A program made the translations under genes and the position numbers. The notes under the pieces are model-generated. The model searched no databases. It was not told where the DNA came from and saw nothing but the letters and a program-made list of their open reading frames with translations. Below, in pieces: positions 15,310 through 25,254 of a DNA stretch of 64,000 nt. The stretch covers positions 1-64,000 of the forward strand of contig NZ_MACF01000123.1 of the NCBI RefSeq assembly GCF_001884045.1, given 5' to 3'. The stretch's first letter is position 1, and every line of letters starts with the position of its first letter. The DNA comes from Bacillus mobilis (GTDB lineage Bacteria; Bacillota; Bacilli; Bacillales; Bacillaceae_G).

Positions 15310-15639
15310 TTGATTCGAACTATTACTTTACAAATTCCTTGTCATAGAAAACCGGATAGAAGTTTTCTTAAACTACAAGAATACATACCTTTATGTGCGC
15401 GTTGTACAGGCATGCTTTTCGGTATTTTAATGTTTCCAATATATTTTTATATAGCACCTTCATTTCTTTTTGCAATAATACTATCATTCTCTGCTCAAAT
15501 TCCGTTACTTATTGATGGATTCACCCAAAAGTGGAGATGGAGGAGTAGCACAAATTTGCTAAGAGTAACTACCGGTGTAATAAGCGGTAATGGGATGGGG
15601 TTATTTATTTCATCTAGTGTTATTTGGATATTATCTTAA
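15310..15639 (+). CDS. DUF2085 membrane protein
   Basis: Protein of 109 residues with CHRKPDRSF near the start and CARCTGMLFG at about 30, both hallmarks of DUF2085. Three to four hydrophobic segments make up the rest. The paired cysteines and His suggest a metal or redox site facing one side of the membrane; function unknown. The start is TTG with AGAGGGGGGA 7 bases upstream. The next small membrane protein gene begins 20 bases after the stop, so the two are likely cotranscribed. Confidence 0.75.
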   Translation: MIRTITLQIPCHRKPDRSFLKLQEYIPLCARCTGMLFGILMFPIYFYIAPSFLFAIILSFSAQIPLLIDGFTQKWRWRSSTNLLRVTTGVISGNGMGLFISSSVIWILS

Positions 15640-15658
15640 GGCGGAGGTATTTACATAG

Positions 15659-15877
15659 ATGTTCTGGATCTACATAATTCTAATTTTTATTTCAGGCGGT
15701 AGTGGAATAGGTTTTATTATTCAAAACAAATATACAGAAGCAATAATAGCATTTGTTATTTGCGCACTACTGATTGGGCTACTGTATTATTATCTTAAAA
15801 GAGACAAAAGAAAGAGAAAATCAGATTGTGGTGATGTAGACTGTACGGATTGTTTAGATTGTGATTGTACGGGTTAA
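15659..15877 (+). CDS. Small membrane protein with Cys/Asp-rich tail
   Basis: Protein of 72 residues with two transmembrane helices (about 3-22 and 29-47), a basic linker KRDKRKRKSD and a tail CGDVDCTDCLDCDCTG. The tail has five cysteines and five aspartates in 16 residues. Such a tail could bind metal at the cytoplasmic face, which the positive linker predicts. GGCGGAGG precedes the ATG. It is probably an operon partner of the DUF2085 gene. Confidence 0.65.
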   Translation: MFWIYIILIFISGGSGIGFIIQNKYTEAIIAFVICALLIGLLYYYLKRDKRKRKSDCGDVDCTDCLDCDCTG

Positions 15878-15906
15878 ATTTCTAATTATCTACCGTTCTT
15901 CCAAAT

Positions 15907-15946
15907 AAAAAGGCTAGCGTATTGTTAAAAATACACTAGCTTTTTT
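15907..15946 (+). terminator. Rho-independent terminator
   Basis: AAAAAGGCTAGCGTATT pairs with AATACACTAGCTTTTTT with one mismatch. Confidence 0.8.
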
Positions 15947-16028
15947 GCTTTGAAATTTTAAGAATAGTGTAGGAATACGGCGGTTATATATAGAACTTTA
16001 GTTTTGTATATAAAAGGGGGCGTTACAT

Positions 16029-16907
16029 TTGGAAACGTATGATTGGAACAGCAAACTAATATATTTAAAAAACACGAGAGATTTATATTACAACGACGAT
16101 TATGTAAGTTTTTTAGTAAATACAGTTTGGAAGATTACTAAGCCAGTACATATTGTTGATTATGGTTGTGGATATGGTTATTTAGGATTAGTATTAATGC
16201 CTTTACTTCCAGAAGGGTCAAAGTATACAGGCATTGATAGTGGAGAAACATTACTAGCTGAAGCAAGAGAGTTGTTTCGTTTACTTCCGTATGAGTCACA
16301 ATTTCTTGAGGGAGATGCTACAGAAATTGAATTGAACGATACATACGATATAGCAATCTGTCATGCTTTCTTATTGCATATGAGTTCGCCAAAAACGATG
16401 CTACAAAAAATGATGCATTCAGTTAAAAGTGGCGGAAAAATAATCTGTTTTGAACCACACTGGATATCAAATATGTCATCATACTCTTTAAATGGAGAGA
16501 AACAATCGGAAATTATTAGGCTAGGTGCTTTACAGCAGTTATTTGAAAGTGACACGCAGAGAAGCGGAAAAGATGGAAATGTTGGTATGAAAATACCGAT
16601 GTTTTTAAGTGAACTAGGCGCAAAAAATATTGAATGTAGAGTAAGTGATAAAGTGAACTTTTTAGATTCTAATATGCAGCATAATAATAAGCAAAGTTTA
16701 TATCATTCATTAAAAGAAGAGGGGATTGCAGGGAATCCAGGTGATAAGGATCAATTTATAGATCGTTTAATGACTAGAGGATTAACATATAATGATGCGC
16801 TAGCTCAATATGAAGCTGAACTCCGATTTTTTAAAGTATTTCAAATGCACTCTTCTTTAGTATATGCTCCGAATATGAAAATTACATTTGGTGACATAGA
16901 ATGTTAA
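16029..16907 (+). CDS. Class I SAM-dependent methyltransferase
   Basis: Protein of 292 residues. The SAM-binding loop is IVDYGCGYGYLGLVL (about 43-57), followed by the acidic residue in YTGIDSGE and motif IV DIAICHAFLLHM. The C-terminal 120 residues are helical and probably select the substrate, which cannot be named. The start is TTG with AAAAGGGGG 8 bases upstream. It stands alone between a terminator and a repeat-bearing intergenic region. Confidence 0.75.
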   Translation: METYDWNSKLIYLKNTRDLYYNDDYVSFLVNTVWKITKPVHIVDYGCGYGYLGLVLMPLLPEGSKYTGIDSGETLLAEARELFRLLPYESQFLEGDATEIELNDTYDIAICHAFLLHMSSPKTMLQKMMHSVKSGGKIICFEPHWISNMSSYSLNGEKQSEIIRLGALQQLFESDTQRSGKDGNVGMKIPMFLSELGAKNIECRVSDKVNFLDSNMQHNNKQSLYHSLKEEGIAGNPGDKDQFIDRLMTRGLTYNDALAQYEAELRFFKVFQMHSSLVYAPNMKITFGDIEC

Positions 16908-17238
16908 AAGATAGCGATTTATTGAGGGTTGTCATTATTTGTCGGTAAGTCGATATTCACCGTATAATCGCTGATATATTTTGAAAATCGTCGATAAAAC
17001 GAAAGAATCGCTGATATATTTGAATTATCGCTGATATAATTTCATGTGCTGATTCCAGCTTTCAATAGATAAGATCCTCATGTAACGTTATTCCATTTAA
17101 TTAAACAAAATACAGAGAAAAACAATCATTTTTACTATATTTTGTTATAAATTCGAATAATATTAAATAATACTATCCATTATAGGAGATTTTAGTTGAA
17201 TACCTACAATATGATGTGTAAAATCTAAGCAAGTAGCA
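16908..17238. other. Intergenic region with short repeats, no gene seen
   Basis: About 330 bases without a supported gene. It contains three TCGCTGATAT copies (listed separately) and an AT-rich stretch before the large TPR gene. No terminator with a clear T run was found after the methyltransferase. Confidence 0.5.
16963..17040 (+). repeat. Three short direct repeats (TCGCTGATATA)
   Basis: ATCGCTGATATATT occurs at about 16967-16980 and 17007-17020, and ATCGCTGATATAAT at about 17027-17040. A related ATCGTCGATAAAA lies between. Spacing is 40 and 20 bases. The units are too short and unevenly spaced for CRISPR. Confidence 0.75.
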
Positions 17239-17265
17239 GTGCAAAAAATAATTCGAGGTGAATAC

Positions 17266-20200
17266 ATGCTAGATTTTAAGCAGTTAGATGCTTGTTTGAA
17301 AGACAAGAGATTTATAGATGGATTACAGGAAATAAATAATGAAATTTCATATATAAAAGAAAAGAATACTTTATCCTATTTGAAGAATTGGCTCGCTAAT
17401 ATTCCTTCACATAAGGAGTTTGACATATTAATACGTCTTACTGATGAAGGACTTATGCACCAATACAGTTCATTCCTCATTCGCTACGCCTATAAAAAAT
17501 TCCCGAATATGAGAACGCTCTCTTTATATTGTGATGAGTTAATTGATGAGCGAAAAATACTTGAAGTAGAACAGTTGTTAAAAGATTCATTGGAAGAGGT
17601 AAATAAAGAAGAAATAGAAGTTGATCTTTTAGCGAAAACATATTTTACGTTAGTACGATGTTTGTTGGAAATGAAACGAAATGAAGAAGCCCTAATGTAT
17701 ATGCAAAAGGCAGAGGAGTACAGTGCACGTGCCGTATTTGATAAATGGGGCTACGTTTATATGCATACAGGTGAATGGGAGAAAGCAGAAGAACAATTTA
17801 TAGCTGGCATGCAGCATAAAGATTGTGAAGAGCTATCTACCTATTTGTTATCACAGTTATATGCGAATCAAGGAGAACAAAAACGTGCATTACAGCTAAT
17901 TGATGATGCGATTGTAAAATTCCCGCAAGTACCATATTTTCATTTTGAAAAGGTGAAATATTTATTAGATTTAAGGAAGTATGAAGAGATGTTAGCGGTA
18001 ATAGATAACATAAATAATCAGCTTCCTTATCATGCGTATAAAACTTACTTTGTTCATTTACGTGCAGAAGCGCTTTACAAAATGAATAAACTTGCAGATT
18101 TACAACAGTTATTAAAAGTAGAAAAAAGTTTAAAAGATTCCTTATATCATAATTTAGAAAAAAATCCAGATGGCAAAAAGGTTCATTTACCGATAGTTCC
18201 GATTGTACAAAAGGATAATTATTGTGTTCCAACAAGTTTAGAAATGATGTTGCAGTTATGGGGAGAAAAACGTACACAAGATGAAATAGCAGAGTTTATC
18301 TTTGATATGACAGGCTCGAAGTTTTCAGATACTGTTTCTTATTTAGAAGATTTAGGTTATGAATATTGTTATTTTAAAGGGAATGAAGAAAATTATAAGA
18401 GACTACTGGATGCAGGGATTCCTGTTTTATTAAGTATAGATATTGAGCATGCTTCACATGTGCAAGTATTATCTGGGTATGATGATACGTTACAAGCTTT
18501 TTATGTTCAAGATCCGAACTTTATAGAACCCGTTATTGTGGAATATAGTAAGTTACAAGAAAAATATCGTTACACAGGGTGTTTAGCGATTACGTTTGTT
18601 CCGAAAGAAAAGAAGGAGCAACTAGCATTTTTAAATGAAGAAGAAAATCATTATTTTAAAACTATTTTTTCTCTTACGGACCATTTAGATGAACATGATA
18701 TAGAGGGGATTCATAACTTAGTACAATTTTTAAAAGAGACGAGTGATAATCCGAATACGTGGTTATATACGGTTAAGCATTTAGATGTTGAAGTAGATAA
18801 TGAGTTTATTATAAGTTGTATTGAAAAGTTAATGGAGAAGTTTCCGAACTCAGATTTTGTTAAATTGCATGGTGCGCAGTGTTTTATTCGCCTTCAAGAA
18901 TTAGAAAAAGCGGGGCAAATGCTTACAAGTGTCGAGAAGAAAAATAATCGTGCTTTATATCATCTAATAAACGGAAGATATGCTTTTGAACAGGAAAGTT
19001 ATATAGAAGCAATTTCAAGTTTTCGTTCCTCGTTACAATTAGATGCAGATCAGCCGATTGCTTGGAGTTTTCTCGCTTTATCATATATGTATATCGACCA
19101 ATCTGAAAAGGCGTTGCAGTTTTCTCAAGTTGCTTTAGAACGTAGTCCAGAACGATTCACTTTAACGAATCACGGATTAATATTAATAGATTTAGAACGA
19201 TATGAAGAAGCGTATGAAATTTTTAATGATCTGTTAAAAGAGTATAAAAATGAGGCACATGTATGGTATGAGCGAGCGAGATGTGCGCATCATCTAGGGA
19301 AATTACATTTAGCGATAAAAGGGCTTAAAATAGCGATTCATTTAGACAGTAATGCACCTTACATTTATACGAAACTTTCGGAAATATACGAGTCTGATTT
19401 GAAGGATGAGGAACGTACGAAAGAAATTTTATTAAAAGGTATTAAGAATTGTGACGATAAGGCACCTTTATACGTAAAACTCGGTGACTATCATTTTCAA
19501 AATGATAGCCTGGAAGAAGCAGAAACATTGTATACTCGTGCTTTAGAAGAAAATCATGATGATGTTTATTCTCACTTCGGAATTACGCAAGTTTATATGG
19601 CAAGAGAACAATACAAGGAAGCAAAACAATATATACTCGGTATTGAAAAGCAAATTGAAAAGAGCCAAGATTTTCTTATGAATGCGGGAATGGTTTTATG
19701 GGATGCTGAGGTTGAACTTGGTGGAAGTGAAGAAGGCTTTAAAGTAGCATTGTCTAAGTTAGAGAATGGTATAAAGCAGAGCGAATATAATGTAGCAAGT
19801 GCATTAGATGAATATGTGAATCGAATTAAAGGAACGGTATTTGTACAACGAGGAATAGCATTCTTAAGAACGTTACACAAAGAAAGAAATGAGGTAAGTG
19901 AATACGGTTGTTATATAGGTATTTTATATGAATCTATTGGGCAGTACGGCCAAGCGATGAAAAGATATAAAAGGGCGATAGAACAAAAGGAAACGGCATT
20001 ACCGTATTACCGAATTGGTGAAACACTTATGCTTTTAGGGCAATTGACAGAAGCGAAACAAGCGTATGAAACGTGTTTAGAGCTTGATGAGCATTTCGTA
20101 GGGGTACATTTACCGCTTGCGGAAATATATGAAAAAGAAGAAAATCGTTCTAAAGAGCAAAATCATATGGTTCAGGCGATGAAAGAAGAGCCATTGCATA

Positions 20201-21468
20201 TTAATATGGAATATTTGGCACAGCTTTCAATAGAAATGAATCTTCAGGAAGAATTGCTGACTGAACTAGAACAATTAGTGGACGAAGTACCTGAAATATG
20301 GCGATTAGATGCGATTGCATATGTGTATGGAGCGATGGATGAAATAGATAAAGAACAGGCATGGATTGAACACGCGCTACAATTAGATGGTGAGCATACA
20401 GAAGTTCTATATCATTATGCAAAAGTGTTAGTGAAAAGTAGAAATGAAAAAGCAATTGAAATTGCAATGAAAGTGATACAAAAAGATGTAAATAATGAAC
20501 ATATATTTGAGGTATACGTAAAAGCGATAGAACAACATAAGAAATTGTCTAACATACGAGATTTTCTTCATACAGTAAAAGTGAAAAAGGCAGAAAGAAG
20601 TATGCTATTTATGTATGCTGCATCTGCGGTGACGGAAAGATGGATTGAACGTCAACAAAATGAACAGCCGAAGAAATCCATAATTACGAGAGCTTTTTAT
20701 CGAATGAAAAACCGTGCGAAAGAAATTTCGATTATTACTACAATCATTGATTTGTATGAAATTTCGTTAAAGTTAAATCAAAAAAATAGTATGGCAGCGC
20801 AGCGATTTGCACTATTTTACGGGAATGTGGCGATGTATAAAGAGGCGATAGATGTATTGCAAACATCGTTAGAAAATCAATGGGATTACGATGTAGCGAA
20901 GCAACTTGTAAATCTTTTCATAGAGTGTGAGGAAGAAGATATGTTACGGGATGCTTCGGAAGTAACGAAGCAAATGGTTCGAGAGTTACCAGATGATTAT
21001 GATACGCTTCTTTTACAAGCACAAGTATTCTTTAAAATAGGGGAAGAAAGAAAAGCAGAAAAGATTACCTTACAGTTAACGGAGCAAACACCGTTTGTAA
21101 GTAGAGCGTTTCTTGCTTTAGGAGAAATGTATCAAAGTCAAGAAAGGTTTGAAGAGGCGATTCATATATTAGAAAATGCTTCTATACATCATCCGAATGA
21201 AACAGCAATTCTTCTTTCTTTAGCGTCTTCATATCATGGTGCCGGACAAACACTAAAGGCAGAAAAAATAACAAATGATGTATTAACAATGGATGTAAGT
21301 AATTTGTTAGCAAGATACGATCGTGCTTGTTATTTAGCACAGTTAAACAGAATTGAAGAGGCGAAGGAAGAGCTTGAAACTGTTCTTCGTGAGGATGAAT
21401 CAGGATTCTTTGCTGAGCTTATTGAAGAAGATGAAGATTTAACTGGAATACGAGAATTTGAAAAGTAA
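17266..21468 (+). CDS. Giant TPR protein with embedded C39-like cysteine peptidase domain
   Basis: Protein of 1400 residues without signal peptide or membrane segment. TPR-like helical repeats cover about residues 100-300 and 480-1390 (for example EALMYMQKAEEYSARAVFDKWGYVYMHTGEWEKAEEQF). Between them, about 305-450, lies a C39/papain-like domain with KDNYCVPTSLEMMLQLWG (Cys320), IEHASHVQVLSGYDD (His398) and YVQDPNF (Asp416). This is a complete Cys-His-Asp triad. Such domains cut double-glycine leaders when fused to ABC exporters; here there is no ATPase or membrane part. ATG 17266 follows CGAGGTG by 5 bases; an in-frame GTG at 17239 has no site. Substrate and partners are unknown. Confidence 0.75.
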   Translation: MLDFKQLDACLKDKRFIDGLQEINNEISYIKEKNTLSYLKNWLANIPSHKEFDILIRLTDEGLMHQYSSFLIRYAYKKFPNMRTLSLYCDELIDERKILEVEQLLKDSLEEVNKEEIEVDLLAKTYFTLVRCLLEMKRNEEALMYMQKAEEYSARAVFDKWGYVYMHTGEWEKAEEQFIAGMQHKDCEELSTYLLSQLYANQGEQKRALQLIDDAIVKFPQVPYFHFEKVKYLLDLRKYEEMLAVIDNINNQLPYHAYKTYFVHLRAEALYKMNKLADLQQLLKVEKSLKDSLYHNLEKNPDGKKVHLPIVPIVQKDNYCVPTSLEMMLQLWGEKRTQDEIAEFIFDMTGSKFSDTVSYLEDLGYEYCYFKGNEENYKRLLDAGIPVLLSIDIEHASHVQVLSGYDDTLQAFYVQDPNFIEPVIVEYSKLQEKYRYTGCLAITFVPKEKKEQLAFLNEEENHYFKTIFSLTDHLDEHDIEGIHNLVQFLKETSDNPNTWLYTVKHLDVEVDNEFIISCIEKLMEKFPNSDFVKLHGAQCFIRLQELEKAGQMLTSVEKKNNRALYHLINGRYAFEQESYIEAISSFRSSLQLDADQPIAWSFLALSYMYIDQSEKALQFSQVALERSPERFTLTNHGLILIDLERYEEAYEIFNDLLKEYKNEAHVWYERARCAHHLGKLHLAIKGLKIAIHLDSNAPYIYTKLSEIYESDLKDEERTKEILLKGIKNCDDKAPLYVKLGDYHFQNDSLEEAETLYTRALEENHDDVYSHFGITQVYMAREQYKEAKQYILGIEKQIEKSQDFLMNAGMVLWDAEVELGGSEEGFKVALSKLENGIKQSEYNVASALDEYVNRIKGTVFVQRGIAFLRTLHKERNEVSEYGCYIGILYESIGQYGQAMKRYKRAIEQKETALPYYRIGETLMLLGQLTEAKQAYETCLELDEHFVGVHLPLAEIYEKEENRSKEQNHMVQAMKEEPLHINMEYLAQLSIEMNLQEELLTELEQLVDEVPEIWRLDAIAYVYGAMDEIDKEQAWIEHALQLDGEHTEVLYHYAKVLVKSRNEKAIEIAMKVIQKDVNNEHIFEVYVKAIEQHKKLSNIRDFLHTVKVKKAERSMLFMYAASAVTERWIERQQNEQPKKSIITRAFYRMKNRAKEISIITTIIDLYEISLKLNQKNSMAAQRFALFYGNVAMYKEAIDVLQTSLENQWDYDVAKQLVNLFIECEEEDMLRDASEVTKQMVRELPDDYDTLLLQAQVFFKIGEERKAEKITLQLTEQTPFVSRAFLALGEMYQSQERFEEAIHILENASIHHPNETAILLSLASSYHGAGQTLKAEKITNDVLTMDVSNLLARYDRACYLAQLNRIEEAKEELETVLREDESGFFAELIEEDEDLTGIREFEK

Positions 21469-21519
21469 TTGTATAACAATCGCGAAAAAGGGCATAAATA
21501 AAAATATATTTTGAATTAG

Positions 21520-21549
21520 TTGACAATTTATTGCCTAATGGCATAAAAT
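21520..21549 (+). promoter_or_regulatory. Promoter of the ileS T-box transcript
   Basis: TTGACA, 18 bases, TAAAAT. Confidence 0.6.
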
Positions 21550-21574
21550 AGCTTTTAACAAAGTATACAAATCT

Positions 21575-21826
21575 GAAGACGAGAAAGAGTAAAATAGTGT
21601 ACTGTTCCCCAGAGAGCCGGTATGTTGCTGAAAGCCGGTGTTCAGACGTTATTTGAAAATCATCTCCGAGGAGTCGAGGCTGAAAATAAGTAAGCCCGGA
21701 CGGATGTCTACCGTTACAAAGAACACGTATGACAGTACGTTGCTAAGTGCTATTAGTTAAGAGCTAATAGAATTAGGGTGGTAACGCGGGTAAACCCGTC
21801 CCTACTTTATAGGGACGGGTTTTTTG
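21575..21826 (+). promoter_or_regulatory. T-box leader of ileS, specifier ATC (Ile)
   Basis: Senses uncharged tRNA-Ile. GAAA-ATC-A places the specifier at 21659-21661, closed by GAGA/TCTC pairing. The apical AGAGAGC...GCTGAAAGC arm, the T-box TTAGGGTGGTAACGCGG (about 21773-21789) and a terminator (ACCCGTCCCTA/TAGGGACGGGT plus T6, about 21794-21826) are present. Confidence 0.9.
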
Positions 21827-21859
21827 TGTGCTTTAAAACATTCAAAGGAGTGATTGTAG

Positions 21860-24800
21860 ATGAAGAAAGTAGATGTAAAAGAGTCAGCTGTAGGGAGAGA
21901 AACACGTATTCGTAAGCAGTGGAACGAGCAAAGTATTTTCGAGCAATCAATTCAGAATCGAGAAGGCGCACAATCTTTTGTGTTTTATGAAGGACCACCA
22001 ACGGCGAATGGATTACCGCATGTAGGTCATGCACTTGGACGGACAATTAAAGATGTAGTAGCAAGATATAAAACGATGGCTGGTTATAAAGTGTTAAGAA
22101 AAGCGGGATGGGATACACACGGTTTACCTGTAGAATTAGGTGTTGAGAAGCAACTCGGTATTTCTGGTAAACATGAAATCGAAGAGTATGGAATTGAGCC
22201 ATTTATCCAGAAGTGTAAAGAGAGTGTATTCACATATGAGAAACAGTGGCGTGAATTCACGGAAAGCATCGGTTATTGGGTAGATATGGATGATCCATAC
22301 GTTACGTTAGAGAATCCATATATCGAAAGTGTATGGCATATTTTGGGGACGATTCATGAAAAGGGCTTATTGTATAAGGGACATAGAGTTTCACCATATT
22401 GCCCAAGTTGTCAAACTTCACTAAGTTCACATGAGGTTGCACAAGGGTATAAAACAGTAAAAGATTTAAGTGCAACAGTTAAGTTTAAAGTGAAAGATAG
22501 TGAAAATGAGTATTTCCTAGGTTGGACAACGACACCTTGGACACTTCCAGCAAATGTTGCGCTCGCTGTACATCCAAATATGGAATACGTGAAAGCGAAA
22601 CAAGAAGGTCATGTATACATTGTTGCGAAAGAACGTGTACAAGATGTATTAAAAGAAAACTATGAAGTACTATCTGTCCATAAAGGTGAAGAATTAGTAA
22701 ACACATCTTATGTGCCGCCATTTTCAATGAAAGAAGTTACAAATGGCTACCACGTTATCGCAGCAGATTTTGTCACGGCAGATAGTGGTACAGGACTTGT
22801 TCATATCGCTCCAGCATATGGAGAGGACGATTATAGAGTCGTTCAAAGCGCAGGATTGTCATTCTTACATGTTGTAGATGAGAAAGGTGAGTATACAGAA
22901 GCAGTACCATTTTTGAAAGGGAAATTTGTAAAAGATTGTGACGTGGATATCGTTCGTTATTTAGCGAAGGAAGGCTTACTATATCATAAAGAAAAGTATG
23001 AACATAGCTACCCACATTGCTGGCGCTGTGATTCACCACTTCTTTATTATGCAGGAGAGAGTTGGTTAATCCGAACAACTGCAATTAAAGATACATTTTT
23101 ACAAAATAACGATTCTGTTACTTGGTATCCAGATCATATGAAACATGGACGCTTTGGTAAGTTTTTAGAAAATATGGTGGACTGGAATATTAGTCGAAAT
23201 AGATATTGGGGAACACCATTAAACGTATGGGAATGTGAAAGTTGCGATCATCAATTCGCACCGAAAAGCATTGCTGATTTAAGAAAGCATAGTACGAAAG
23301 AAACACCGGAAGATTTAGAATTGCATAAGCCATATGTAGATGAAGTGCAAGTATGCTGCGAAAAATGCGGAAGTACAATGAATCGTACACCAGAAGTAAT
23401 TGATGTTTGGTTTGATAGTGGTTCCATGCCATTTGCGCAATATCATTATCCATTTGAAAATAAAGAGTTATTTGAAGAACAGTTTCCAGCAGATGTAATT
23501 GCAGAAGGCATTGATCAAACACGCGGATGGTTTTATAGTTTATTAGCAGTATCAGCACTATACACAGGAAAAGTACCGTATAAACGCGTTCTATCACTTG
23601 GGCATGTATTAGATGAAGAAGGACAGAAAATGTCTAAGAGTAAAGGGAATGCACTAGATCCAGTTGATTTAGTCAATCAGTTTGGTGCAGATGCTTTAAG
23701 ATGGGCGCTACTCGTTGATAGTGCTCCGTGGAATGCGAAGCGTTTTTCTGAAAGAACAGTACTAGAAGCAAAATCTAAATTTGTGGATACATTAGTCAAT
23801 GTGTATAGCTTCTACGTTTTATATGCAAATTTAGATGAGTATAATCCGAAAGAAACGTATGATGTAAAGCGGACGAAATTAGATGAATGGGTATTATCAA
23901 GATTGCATAGCACAACGAAAAAAGTGAGAACAGCACTTGATGATTATCAATTTACGAATGCAGCTCGTGAAATCGCGGCACTTGTAGATGAAGTAAGTAA
24001 CTGGTACGTAAGACGATCACGTAATCGTTTCTGGGAATCTGGTATGAATGCCGAAAAAGCAGCTGCGTATGAGACACTTCATGAAGTGCTTGTGACAATT
24101 AGTAAATTAATCGCACCATTTACACCGTTTGTCGCTGAAGATATTCATTTGAATTTAACTGGAAGTAGCGTTCATTTAGAGGATTATCCTATTGTGAATG
24201 AATCACTACTTCAGCCGAAATTAGAAGCAGAAATGGATGCAGTTTTACAAGTTGTTGAACTTGGAAGAAGTAATCGTAATCAGCATTCTTTAAAAGTAAA
24301 ACAGCCATTAGCGGAACTTGTATTACTAGCACATAATGAGAATGATATGGATTGGGAATCGTATCGTGATATCGTCATGGATGAACTAAATGTCAAAGCG
24401 TTCCATGTTGAACTCGATGAAACGAAATATACGTCCTATCAATTAAAGCTGAACTTTAAAACAGCTGGGCCGAAGTTTGGTAAAAATGTGAACGCAGTAA
24501 ATACATGGCTAAAACAATTATCAAAAGAAGAAGTAGAGCACTTTGTATCTACAGAAAGAGCAGTTTACGAAGCTGCACCAGGAGAAGAAGTAGTTGTAAC
24601 AGCTGAAGATGTAGTAGTCGAGAAAGTCGCGAAATCAGGATTTTCTAATACGACTAACGGACAATATACAGTTATGTTAGATACGAATGTCACGGAAGAA
24701 TTGTTACAAGAAGGAGTAGCGCGTGAATTCATTCGAGCAGTTCAAGAATATCGTAAACAGTTAAATTTACCGGTTAATTTACGAGTAGATGTTATTCTTG

Positions 24801-24961
24801 ATACAGAGGAAGAACTACAACGAACATTAACGAACCATAAAGATTTATTGGAAGAAAATTTACTCGTTAAGCAATTTACATTTGATCACTTAACGCATGA
24901 AGACGATGAACTATCTTTAGGTGAAGCGAAAGTTCGAATTAAATTAAGCGCGGCCCATTAA
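21860..24961 (+). CDS. ileS2: Isoleucyl-tRNA synthetase, type 2 (eukaryote-like)
   Basis: Charges tRNA-Ile. At 1033 residues it is longer than the ordinary bacterial enzyme (about 920) and fits the IleRS2 type. Seen in sequence: [16 protein letters not shown] with the HIGH box (about 54-57), the editing domain ([17 protein letters not shown]), [12 protein letters not shown] (590-594) and a long C-terminal region. Type-2 IleRS enzymes are known to tolerate mupirocin; B. cereus-group strains carry one besides a normal ileS. AAAGGAG lies before ATG and a T-box controls it. The mupirocin statement is family knowledge, not shown here. Confidence 0.85.
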   Translation: MKKVDVKESAVGRETRIRKQWNEQSIFEQSIQNREGAQSFVFYEGPPTANGLPHVGHALGRTIKDVVARYKTMAGYKVLRKAGWDTHGLPVELGVEKQLGISGKHEIEEYGIEPFIQKCKESVFTYEKQWREFTESIGYWVDMDDPYVTLENPYIESVWHILGTIHEKGLLYKGHRVSPYCPSCQTSLSSHEVAQGYKTVKDLSATVKFKVKDSENEYFLGWTTTPWTLPANVALAVHPNMEYVKAKQEGHVYIVAKERVQDVLKENYEVLSVHKGEELVNTSYVPPFSMKEVTNGYHVIAADFVTADSGTGLVHIAPAYGEDDYRVVQSAGLSFLHVVDEKGEYTEAVPFLKGKFVKDCDVDIVRYLAKEGLLYHKEKYEHSYPHCWRCDSPLLYYAGESWLIRTTAIKDTFLQNNDSVTWYPDHMKHGRFGKFLENMVDWNISRNRYWGTPLNVWECESCDHQFAPKSIADLRKHSTKETPEDLELHKPYVDEVQVCCEKCGSTMNRTPEVIDVWFDSGSMPFAQYHYPFENKELFEEQFPADVIAEGIDQTRGWFYSLLAVSALYTGKVPYKRVLSLGHVLDEEGQKMSKSKGNALDPVDLVNQFGADALRWALLVDSAPWNAKRFSERTVLEAKSKFVDTLVNVYSFYVLYANLDEYNPKETYDVKRTKLDEWVLSRLHSTTKKVRTALDDYQFTNAAREIAALVDEVSNWYVRRSRNRFWESGMNAEKAAAYETLHEVLVTISKLIAPFTPFVAEDIHLNLTGSSVHLEDYPIVNESLLQPKLEAEMDAVLQVVELGRSNRNQHSLKVKQPLAELVLLAHNENDMDWESYRDIVMDELNVKAFHVELDETKYTSYQLKLNFKTAGPKFGKNVNAVNTWLKQLSKEEVEHFVSTERAVYEAAPGEEVVVTAEDVVVEKVAKSGFSNTTNGQYTVMLDTNVTEELLQEGVAREFIRAVQEYRKQLNLPVNLRVDVILDTEEELQRTLTNHKDLLEENLLVKQFTFDHLTHEDDELSLGEAKVRIKLSAAH

Positions 24962-24964
24962 AGA

Positions 24965-24999
24965 AAAAAGGAAGTTGGAATCATTCCAACTTCCTTTTT
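24965..24999 (+). terminator. Rho-independent terminator of ileS2
   Basis: AAAAAGGAAGTTGGAA pairs with TTCCAACTTCCTTTTT over a 3-base loop. Confidence 0.9.
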
Positions 25000-25254
25000 G
25001 TATGATGGAAATTTATTCGGCTAATTTCCTCATACTCCATTCGATTGATCACTCTAGTAAATTTCTTTCTAAAGTATTGTTTTCATTTTACACATAAATA
25101 TTGAGAAAATTTCACTCACCCTAAATGGAAAGGTAATAGAATTGTTTATAGAGAATTACTCGTAGATTCAATTTTTATCCCCCCATTTTGTGGGGAATGA
25201 TTGCCTAGTGGTAATGGGATAAGGTTGGGCTACTTTATTAGGGGGAGTGGTTCT

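Noticed and set aside
16963-17040. CRISPR array
   Set aside because: Only three short copies with uneven spacing (40 and 20 bases) and no cas genes.
19593-19880. 95-residue minus-strand frame in the TPR gene
   Set aside because: Antisense shadow; low-complexity composition typical of reversed helical repeats.
25140-25254. PlcR box before the metalloprotease
   Set aside because: No TATGnAnnnnTnCATA match could be found in the upstream region.
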